From positions 3,426,046-3,490,045 of the forward strand of contig KL647293.1 of NCBI GenBank assembly GCA_000727475.1: a stretch of DNA of 64,000 bases. Reading direction: 5' to 3'. The notes beneath the pieces were generated by a model. It was not told the DNA's origin and did no database searches. It worked only from the letters and a program-made list of their open reading frames with translations. Both the position numbers and the translations under genes were made by a program. Positions 55,598 to 64,000 of this stretch are shown here, piece by piece (within the stretch, counting starts at the first letter, position 1; each line of letters starts with the position of its first letter). The stretch comes from Sarcocystis neurona. Taxonomy: Eukaryota; Apicomplexa; Conoidasida; Eucoccidiorida; Sarcocystidae.

Positions 55598-58117
55598 CTG
55601 CACCCCATGCGAAGAGTCAAATACAGCAAATCAAAGAATCCACATTTCATGACGTCACTTAGGCTCTATTTATACATACATATATATATATTTCCGCATA
55701 TATAATTACACACGTACATGTGTAATTATATATATATATATATGTATAATTAGTGGCTGCGGATCATCGTCCCTGTGCATGTGAATACACGCACACATGG
55801 AAACTTACGTAAACGCAAATACCCATATATGCACACACATATATGTACGCATATATACATATATACAGATGTATCCAATTTTTATACACATATATGTATA
55901 TATACCTACATAGAGGATAATTAACAGGGAAGCAAGCGTACGGCCAATTCGTGTATGTCTGCATTTTCTACGATGCGTTGCGCGATGAAGACTGGATGCA
56001 GAAGGGACTGTGAAAGAGAAAGAACCGACGGCCTGCCGGGAGAAGAAGAAGAGGAGCCGAATAAGTTTTACCTTGGCTTTGTTCCAGAGAATGCCGATGG
56101 CCCGCTCGACCCGGTGGCTTTCCTCTGCAGGCAGCGGAGGTACTTTGCCTGAACAGTCTCACAGCAAGTACGCGGCACCCATACGGCTGTCCACACAGAG
56201 AAGGCGAAAGGAGGAAGTATTTCTCCAGGAGTCGAAGGGAATGCAGTTTCCAGAATATTTAGTGTTTTCCCCCCCATACACTCCACGCCACAGACACGTG
56301 GCTGCTCGAAGAAGAGAGAACAGTTTTCAACAGATTCCTCGGAATCCTGAGCAAAAAGAGCGCTTCCACAACGATCTGTGTGGCCCTCTACACTCCCCGC
56401 CACGCTAGCATGTGTCTCCAGACAAAAGGAGAAAGGGAGAAACTCTCCACGTCCCGCGAAAACACACACAGAGAGAGTTTCAAACAATTTCTACCTGGCC
56501 CTGCAGGAATGTACACACCTAGACAAGAAACTCGCAAACAAACATATATACATTTATGTGAATACATCTGTATACATATAGAGAGCGAGAGACAAGAAGA
56601 ATCGTTCACCGAAGCAGGTGTACATACACGCGGATACACATATATACATATATGTGTGTAGGGAGAGAAAATCACATATAGAGAGGATATTATTTGCTGA
56701 CACATATATATATATATATAGAGAGAGAGAGAAAGAGTCCAAGGGGGATATATTTATATATGTAGAGAGAGACAGAAAGATAATCTTCTCCTGAACTACA
56801 CACGCATTTAGATGTGCGTAAAGGAAAAGACTCGCTTCTTCAATCACACACACATACGTACGTATAGAGATAAAGAATCTCTCGCTAAATCAAACACACA
56901 TATGTATACATACGTATGTATGTGTTATACATGTGTAGGTAATTTAGTGACAGAAGGCACGATTAATACACATACTCACGCGTACACACAATATCTGTCG
57001 CTATCTATCTCTGCATATGTGTGTGTGTGTGTGTCTCTATCTATCTATCTATATATATATATACACACATTCGTATATCTCCACAGTATCTCTCTCTCTT
57101 TATATATGCATATATAATCATACACCTGTATACACACTGTATAAATACACATGAATTAATGACAGAGCGCATACACGTACACACATATTCATATGTGTAT
57201 ACACGAAATATATATATATATATATATATATTTATAATATATAAACGTATGTATTCGTATACACGTAGACATGAATGAACGACAGCAGGCACACATATAT
57301 ACACATAATTCACATCTGTATACAGCATCTATAGCTATACATATATATGTACGTATACATACGTAGACGTGTATGAATAACAGTACGGACACATATCTTC
57401 GCATCTTGATACGTGTCTAGATCCTCTATCTATACGTATCTATCTATGTACCTCTCGCCCTATATACATAAATATGCATGTGCATGACATATATATATAT
57501 GTAATTTACCTATCTATATATAGATACGTTACATATATACATATACACGTGTATATGTACGTATGTGTCTCTCTTTCTGCGTGGTGCCATGAAGTCGACT
57601 GTGGAAGGGCAAACATAAATTTTAGGAAGTGTACAAGTAAGAGAAATTTGTATTAGGAGATGAAAGCCAGAGTTGCGACGTGTCTTCGTGCACGTGTCTG
57701 CTTTTCCATGGCGGAAAAGACAAACTTTCTTTCAGCAAGAGACACCCACACCGAGAAAATGAATGTAGTACTCATGAGCCGTAAAGGACGCGAGAAGAAG
57801 GAGAAGCAGCAGCAGCACCAGCAGCGCACGTACCTTCGGCAGCTTGACGAAAGTGAAGCAGCTGCTGCAGCAGGACCGCAGCCATACAAATTTCGTCAGC
57901 AATGCGAGGCAGCAGGCGTTGCTGCTGCTGGAGCTCTGTCACTGCTGCCGCCAGGCGGACCAGCTGCTCCATGTAAGGAGCTGCTGCTGCTTTTCCGTAC
58001 GTCTGGTCGACGAAAAGGACTAGCTGCACCACCTTCTCGAAGTCGTACGGCTCTGCGTGCGCAGCCCGCTGCAGCAGAGAAATATAAAGCAGCAGAGCAG
58101 CAGCAGCAGTCGCGAAG
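55406..58117 (-). CDS. Unidentified alpha-helical protein, three C-terminal exons
   Basis: Exons 58117-57834, 56148-56072 and 55597-55406 join with matching phase (1 then 0) at good sites: AAG|GTACGT to TGTTCAG, and GCCAAG|GTAAAA to GGTGCAG. The product segment is about 183 residues and nearly all helical: LLYISLLQRAAHAEPYDFEK, VVQLVLFVDQTYGKA, LLPRIADEICMAAVLLQQLL, then KVPPLPAEESHRVERAIGIL, WNKAKELNIQQKCVVESWAL and LLRRVQHFFFGEMKSLKFFL. It ends ACGCSEQLQQRDG and a stop at 55406. There are few homopolymer runs. The helix pattern suggests an alpha-solenoid (TPR- or HAT-like), but I do not recognise the family. The first exon here starts with one base, so at least one 5' exon is missing. Confidence 0.65.
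56072..56148 (-). CDS. Helical gene, 77-bp internal exon
   Basis: Two bases plus 25 codons (KVPPLPAEESHRVERAIGIL, WNKAK). The other two frames are less protein-like and do not fit both flanking phases. A 65-codon plus-strand ORF with ATG at 55955 overlaps it. Confidence 0.65.
56690..57560. repeat. TA/CA microsatellites, intronic
   Basis: Repeated (TA)n, (CA)n and CTAT blocks lie between two exons of the helical gene. No exon seen. Confidence 0.6.
57834..58117 (-). CDS. Helical gene, first recognised exon
   Basis: The acceptor follows a GTCTGTTGCTGCAG stretch; the exon codes FATAAAALLLYISLLQRAAH, EPYDFEKVVQLVLFVDQTYG and later helices, ending in phase 1. Confidence 0.65.
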
Positions 58118-58530
58118 CTGCAGCAACAGACGCGGCACCAGCAGCCGCAGCCCACGGGACGGGACGCCGCAGCACTGGCGCCAGCGACAGACACTTGACA
58201 ACAGCAACGGCACACGCCAAGCTGCGACGCACCAACAGCAGCAGCAGAACCACTTGCAAGGCAGCAGCAACCGAAACAGAAGCACCTGCAGCAGCAGCAA
58301 CGGGAGCAGCAGCAACAGCAGCAGGAGCAGCAGCAGCAGCGGGCGTAGCTGGGGGAGCAGCAGAGCCGGTTCAGGAGGAGTCAGCAACAGCGAGAGAGAC
58401 GCTAGAGCCACGGGGCAGCACTGGAGCAGCAGAAACCGCGTGGCCTCGGAAGCGGACGCAGCAGCAACAGCAGCAGCGGCAGCACAGCAGAGGACGCTGC
58501 AACAACGACAGCAGTAGCGGCAGGAGAGGC

Positions 58531-58788
58531 TCAGCAGCCGTAGCGGCACCCCAGAAACCCTCTCAGCAGCAGCAGCGACAGGGAAAAAAAAGTTTGTAGA
58601 GAAAAGCGGGGAGGCGCAAGAAGCAAAAGCATCACGAGAGGGACGCGCAGCAGCAGGAGCCAATGCCGGGGTAGCACCAGCAGCGGCAGCACAAGCGAAC
58701 GACGACGACGAGGAGAAGCAGCAGCAGATGATACCCACAAAATCAACGCGAGGAACGCAGCTGCACACACCAGCTTCAGAAACCGCAT
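58531..58788 (-). CDS. Possible first exon coding for a signal peptide
   Basis: A true ATG opens a frame beginning MRFLKLVCAAAFLALILW, then SSAAASP and RRRRS: basic start, hydrophobic core and small residues before a likely cleavage site, i.e. a classic secretory signal. The frame stays open to 58531 but becomes Leu-rich (CTG read in the Leu frame), so it probably splices earlier, for example at TGG|GTATCA. I could not match its phase to the helical exon at 58117, so the two may or may not be one gene. Confidence 0.4.
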   Translation of the reverse strand: MRFLKLVCAAAFLALILWVSSAAASPRRRRSLVLPLLVLPRHWLLLLRVPLVMLLLLAPPRFSLQTFFSLSLLLLRGFLGCRYGC

Positions 58789-58789
58789 T

Positions 58790-61780
58790 GCCTATACATA
58801 TATTTATGTGCATATATATATATGTATACATATGTAAATTTGTATGTACACATACTCACAAACACATATATATAGATATATATACATATACGCGTATAGA
58901 TGAGCATGTGAGACTTGCGATCAGATGGTAGGAGACAGCCGTTCTGTATAGAGAACTTGGCTTCTGTTGACGTTGCGAGCAGGCGAAGATTTCTTACAGA
59001 AAAGTTTGAAGCTCTGTACGCAGAAGTTGACACCGACAAAAATATTCGAAGCAGCTATCCTTCTCCGCGTACACATGCCTCTCTCTCTCTACATACACAT
59101 ATATGTATATACGTTTATGTATTAATATATATGTATATATATGTATATATGTATACACGTATGTGTAGATACGTGTGCATATGCATATCCATGCGTGCAC
59201 ACACCTGTATACGGCTGAATATATGTGGTAGAGTGAATCTTGCAAGACACGTATACGTGTCTACAAACGTACATATATATATTTATGTGTATATAGAGAT
59301 GCAGGCACAAATTTGTACAGGGCTGGACGTATATTTTATGTAGAATGCCTCTTTAAGTTTGTAACTTCCTCGCGCACGTGGTCGTACTACTACGTAGAGA
59401 GACGCATATCCTCGTACAGAGTTCCCACGCGTCTAGACGGGGTGTGCACGTATATACATATATACACGTACACATATATATATATATATATATGTACATT
59501 TCTGTATAGTTACTCGTATTTATGCTGATACGGGGCGTACCTATATATATAATATGCATTCATTTCTGTATAGTTATACGTGTTTGTATAGATGAAGGGC
59601 GTATACGTATATACACGTGCATATATATACATATATATATATATGTACAAGCCTGTCTAATTGCACACGTTTATGGGATGGAGAGAGACACAGGCTTGGA
59701 CGTGTTTGTAGTGTAGAACGTTTTTTCCAATACAGACGTTTCCGCTCGTGCATGGGGGGACATATCTGCAGACGCGGCGTTCGTGCTGGAGTGGGGAGAA
59801 GTGTCTTTTTCTTGTCGAATTTTTCATCCTATTCGCCGTCGCTCTATCTCTCTCTACAGCCATACATATATATGTGCACATGAGAAAGTATTCTTACATA
59901 CACATATATATGTGCGTACACAGGTAAATACAAATGCGTATGTACGTACGTACGTTTACGGGTCCGTACTACTCATCGAAGCGTATAGACAGAATCACCG
60001 CTTTCTCCTCCTCTTTCTCTGTGAACGTGAATACAAATACACGCATGTTGTTCACAACGGTGCACTTGTAGATATACACATTTCTACCATATATATATAT
60101 GTGAACCACGTATTCAACTATCATATCGATGTATGTGTCGTATATGTATAGAGAGAGAGATGCAGAGAGATAGATAGATGGACCACGTACTGGTGTAAAG
60201 CTGGTATCAAGATATCTACCGTATACGTCTATACGCATTCATATGTATACATATATATGCTAGAGAGGTAGTTGAATAGATGAATAGAGAGACAGGTAGA
60301 CAAATAAGTGCACACCTGACCTGCAGGAGAAAGACACGGAGAGAAATACACACATAAAAACACGTATACTGTCGTGAAAATATTTGTTGTGTATCCAGAA
60401 GGCTATTGTGTATACATATATATATATGCATACGTATATATATGTGTATATATATATGTATATGATTGCACTTGCACTTGGGGTAGAAATCGTCTCACTC
60501 GAAATCTTCTTCGCTTTTTTGAACGTTTTTTATATAATCGAGTAAGTGCAGTCGCTGACTGCATACAACACCTCTCACCTCAAACACATCCACAGTTGGA
60601 GATAAACAAGGACTTCACCTACATATATATGACACATATACTGATACAACAGTTAAACACGAGTTATATATATCCGCATAATAGATATGCTGATACACGA
60701 CATATATACATGCGTGGTCTGTTTGTCTGTCTCTCTCTGTCTCGCTCTCTAAATATATTTTTTTTTAAGGTGTGCGCCCTGATATGACAGTATTCTACTT
60801 CGTTTAGATATATATACATATATGTATACATATATATATGTACATGTATACAGGAGGTACATTGATGCAAGCTTTACGTCAGGACGTGGTCTATCTATCT
60901 AGCACGCTCTGTCTCTCTCTCTCTATACGACACATCTATTGATATGACAGTTGAATACGTGGTCTGCACATATATATATATGATAGATATATAAGATATA
61001 TATACATACGCTCTCTCTCACTCTCTTTCTCCCTATACATATATATGTAAGATATACGGATACGAAAATATACTGCTTTGCTTACATATATATGTGTGAT
61101 ACGTATTTGGATGTGAAACAGTATAGTACATTGTTAAAATGTCTGTCTGTGTGTGTGAGACAACGATATTCGTAGGACAGTGTAGTACGCAGCTTACTCA
61201 TATATAGATGTACATTTAGTATATATAGGGTATACGCATACACATAGACATATATATGAGATGTACAGGTATGACCGTCACCGTGGAAACTACTTCTTAC
61301 ATGGATCACGTACAGGTAGGGAACCGCTATATATACATTAACACATATATGTATATATGTACACATTGATACCTCAATATACGAGATACAAATACTTACA
61401 ACATAAACGACCTACACATAGATGAAATATACAGATATATATGTATGCCTGTAGATAGATATGGATATGGAAAAATGGATATGATACAAAGGATGATTCG
61501 CCGGAGTAAACGGTGTTTCTCTTCGTTACATACGTAGAACCGCATGCAATGGTTCCTGCATGTATATACTGAGTAGGTGAAAGCTAGCAGATCCATAGTT
61601 CGTCGATTTCTTCGCTTTCTTTCTTGACACATGTAGGGAATACCCACGTATATATATACACATGCGAATACATATAAATCTCCTCCCCTCCTTGGAGAAT
61701 TGGTGTAACCCATTTGCTGCTGCAAATGCATCATCTCTCTATCTTTGTTTCTGTGTAGAGGTCAGTTCTTCGAGTCCAGA
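58790..61780. other. Microsatellite-rich stretch, no firm gene
   Basis: TA, GATA and CATA repeats dominate (58800-58900, 59090-59160, 59455-59500, 59600-59650, 60410-60460, 60800-60850, 60960-61030). A possible small coding island at about 58935-59065 reads plus-strand ENLASVDVASRRRFLTEKFE without clear boundaries. Nothing else supported. Confidence 0.45.
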
Positions 61781-61788
61781 AATGTCAC

Positions 61789-61914
61789 CTTGTAATGCTG
61801 CAGAGCTTGGGCAGGCTGCTGAAGATCGAAGTCGCTCCACTTCGCGAAAGCAAATTCTGCTTCTGCTTCTCTCGTAAACAATTTTATCGCACGCTCCTGC
61901 AGCAGCGCCGCCGC
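61789..61914 (-). CDS. Internal exon of an unidentified helical protein
   Basis: The minus strand reads AAALLQERAIKLFTREAEAE and FAFAKWSDFDLQQPAQALQH, then YK, ending at a perfect TACAAG|GTGACA donor in phase 0. The acceptor is probably CAAAAAAAG (61915), an unusual A-rich context. The content is two amphipathic helices of TPR or FAT type. The A..AKW...p..AL.HYK pattern vaguely recalls FAT domains of PI3K-like kinases, but that is weak. The phase does not link directly to the exon at 58117. Confidence 0.45.
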
Positions 61915-62639
61915 CTTTTTTTGAAGATGCGTCCCACGCGGGAGGAGTTCAAGCCAGGAGAACAAGGAAATCAGGAAGAAAAGGAAAAGAAAAGAGATAG
62001 AGAAAGGGATGGAGAAACTAACAGAGAAAGAAAGGAAGGCAGAGAGAGAAACGAACAGAAAAAGACAGACACGCTGACCGATGTGATAAGGACACCCATA
62101 CGCATGCATACAAATCTCACCCACTACATACACCTCGTTTCCCCCATAAATATATGCATATATATATAGAATGAATACGTATGTACATATGCAAATATAT
62201 ATATATATATATATATTTATAGGTGGGGGGAAGGATATGGTTATCTACGAGGATGTGAGAACCAAGAGCAAAGCCCAGTCGCCTGTCCGTCCCCTGTCTT
62301 TGTTCGCCAAGGTATACATACACACTCAACTCAACATCTATACCTACCTCTATCTCTTTCTATACAAATATATGTGGGGGCGCATACTTATGTACATATA
62401 TATATACATACATATGGTGATACATGTGTACATACACATATACGTGTATGTGTACATATACATATACACATATATGGTGATACGTCTGTATACACACATA
62501 TAAATATATATGTGGATCTACTCGATACACCCGTACACATGCCTTTACGAATACATGCACGTATAAATACGTGCGTGTGCTTGTAGAGAAGAAGACTGCT
62601 TCCTTTGTGCACCAACTTGTATTTCTCTGCGTATATCTT

Positions 62640-63160
62640 TGTTCGGAAGGAAGAAGAAAGGAGAAGAAGAAAACGGCGGGGACGTGTTGTTGTCGAGACG
62701 TCAACGATCGACAGATGCAGGGAGGCGGGGAAGGTCTTCCGCAGAGAAGGCAACGGGCAAAGAAGGGGGCAGAACGAAGAAGAGGAAGGGGCAGAAGACG
62801 AAGAGGAAGTCGACGTGGCGAGAGACGAAGAAGGAGGAGACGGAGAACACGAAGACGGAAGAGAAAACGGAGACGAAGAGGAAAAAGAAGAAGAGAAGCG
62901 GAAGAAGGAGACGTACAAGGAGACGAAGAAGATAAAAAAGCCGGAAAAGACGAAAACGAAGACGACGAAGAAGAGGAAGAGAAAGGAGAAGGAGAAGAAA
63001 CGGGAGAGAAGCGGAAGAAGAGAATAAAAAGAAGGAGAAAAAGGACGAGAAAAAGAGGAAGAATTCGAAGGAGAAGAGACGAAGAAGGAGAATACGAAGA
63101 AAAAGAAGAAAGTGAACTCGAAGACGAGGGAGAAGAAGACTGAGAAAAAGAAAAAGCAGC
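62640..63160. repeat. Purine-rich GAAGAG-type block
   Basis: The plus strand is strongly G/A biased, densest 62750-63150 (GAAGAAGGAGAC-like units). All plus frames are open and give Arg/Lys/Glu strings, and the minus frames Ser/Leu/Phe/Pro strings. It may code a charged tail (DEEDKKAGKDENEDDEEEEE) or be simple-sequence DNA. Confidence 0.65.
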
Positions 63161-63169
63161 TGCGAGGGA

Positions 63170-63545
63170 CGGCGTGGCAGCCGCGGGGCTCGGCAGCTGT
63201 GGCGTAGGAAAGAGCAGCGTCAGCAGGAACGCAGCCACAGCAGCAGCAACAGCAACAGAAGAGCGGGAAGCAGGCCAGCAGCGCAGCTGGTTGGCAGAAG
63301 CGGCAGCAGCAACAGCAAGAGTCGAGAAATCACAGCAGCAGCCCCTGGCAGGGTGGCAGAAAAGAGCCACAGCAGCGGCACAAGAGCAGCGACAGAGGAG
63401 GCGGGAGGCAGCAGGAGGCAGCAGCGAAAGAGCAGCCCCACGAGAACCGAGAAGCAGCAGAAGCAGCAGCAGGAGGCAGCACGACAAGAGCAGAGAAGAA
63501 GCGATGACAGAGAAAGAAGAGGAAAAGTCCCTACTTGTTGAGTAT
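63170..63545. repeat. CAG-rich tract adjoining the purine block
   Basis: Interrupted CAG/CAA units on the plus strand with an open frame (Ala, Gln, Glu, Arg) from about 63174. There is no ATG in a good context and no splice pair, so it is not called as a gene. The sequence beyond to 64000 is TA/CA microsatellite ending in (TA)n at the window edge. Confidence 0.5.
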
Positions 63546-64000
63546 GGTAAATATCGAGCAGCACCTGTGCGTAGCCTTGGACGCTACTGCTGCAGTGCGG
63601 GTCCTCCCTATGAACAGCAGAAAAGAAAAGAGAAAAATAGGTGCACGGCAAAGATTCTCTCTCCTCTCTTTCCCCACGTACGTATTCACGAATTAACACA
63701 CATATATATACACGCATATTTATGTATACACACATATATATATACACACATATGTGTCTCCTCTTCTGTTGAGGTGGCGCTGTATATACTTCTAAAAAAT
63801 ATATATATATAATGTACGGACGGTCAAGCCAAATGAGGGCACGTACATTCCGTAAACAAACAGATATACATACATATGTGTATGTATGTAAGTACACGTT
63901 AGTCTGTAATATATATATATATATAGTAGGAGAGAGAGAGAAACAGATGCATGCCTGCAGATATGCTCCAGTATATATATATATATATATATATATATAT

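Noticed and set aside
57660..58599. Plus-strand ORFs with an ATG at 57660
   Set aside because: They lie antisense to the phase-matched minus exon 58117-57834, and the downstream part is pure CAG-derived Gln/Ser/Ala.
57896..58831. 311-codon minus ORF
   Set aside because: It is mostly Leu/Cys/Ala read from CTG in an alternative frame, starting in TA-encoded Tyr/Ile residues. The helical frame alongside has splice support.
62360..63487. 375-codon minus ORF, Leu/Ser/Phe-rich
   Set aside because: It reads the complement of the purine block and then TA microsatellite. It looks like a multi-pass membrane protein only because of base bias.
1..64000. CRISPR arrays, bacterial operons, rRNA and tRNA genes
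   Set aside because: No direct-repeat/spacer arrays, no Shine-Dalgarno-linked ORF clusters, and no cloverleaf or rRNA core sequence that I could recognise by eye. A covariance-model scan would be needed to exclude tRNAs.

Overview
The window looks like nuclear DNA of an Eimeria-like coccidian (Apicomplexa). I infer this from three things: dense CAG/CTG tracts coding for runs of Gln, Ala and Ser inside otherwise conserved proteins; long (TA)n microsatellites and recurrent TGCATGC motifs between genes and in introns; and multi-exon genes with ordinary GT-AG splice sites. No telomere-like AAACCCT arrays were seen, so I do not name a species. Two assembly gaps (8915-9526 and 40483-41001) lie inside TA microsatellites, and the window ends in another one.

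Nearly all supported genes are on the minus strand. Two could be identified after joining exons by splice site and reading phase. (1) At 32090-46576 is a TOG-domain microtubule polymerase of the XMAP215/Dis1/CKAP5 family: five exons, every intron in phase 0, about 2245 residues, three TOG domains and an unusually long low-complexity N-terminus. (2) At 15407-30409 is an RRP12-type (NUC173 family) HEAT-repeat ribosome-biogenesis factor: ten phase-compatible exons, about 2100 residues, 5' end not located. The two are head-to-tail about 1.7 kb apart. A third minus-strand gene (55406-58117) has three phase-matched C-terminal exons coding for an alpha-helical protein I could not identify.

Layout. 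1-4.5 kb: intergenic, small repeats and a CTG-rich block. 4.5-6.8 kb: large Ala/Ser/Gln-rich exon (minus). 7.25-8.0 kb: pyrimidine-rich minisatellite. 9.9-10.5 kb: polyglutamine exon (minus). 11.1-12.5 kb: candidate three-exon plus-strand gene. 13-15.3 kb: weak exon candidates and TA microsatellites. 15.4-30.4 kb: RRP12-like gene. 32.1-46.6 kb: XMAP215-like gene. 46.6-54.2 kb: repeat-poor stretch with no convincing gene. 54.7-58.8 kb: unidentified helical gene and a possible signal-peptide exon. 58.8-64 kb: microsatellites, one good internal exon at 61.8 kb and a purine-rich block at 62.75-63.15 kb.

The alternation is reminiscent of the feature-rich and feature-poor segments described for Eimeria tenella chromosomes. 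In the two large genes, exons mostly carry CAG on the sense strand while introns mostly carry CTG on the sense strand, often right before the 3' splice site. All exon boundaries were read by eye and none has transcript support.
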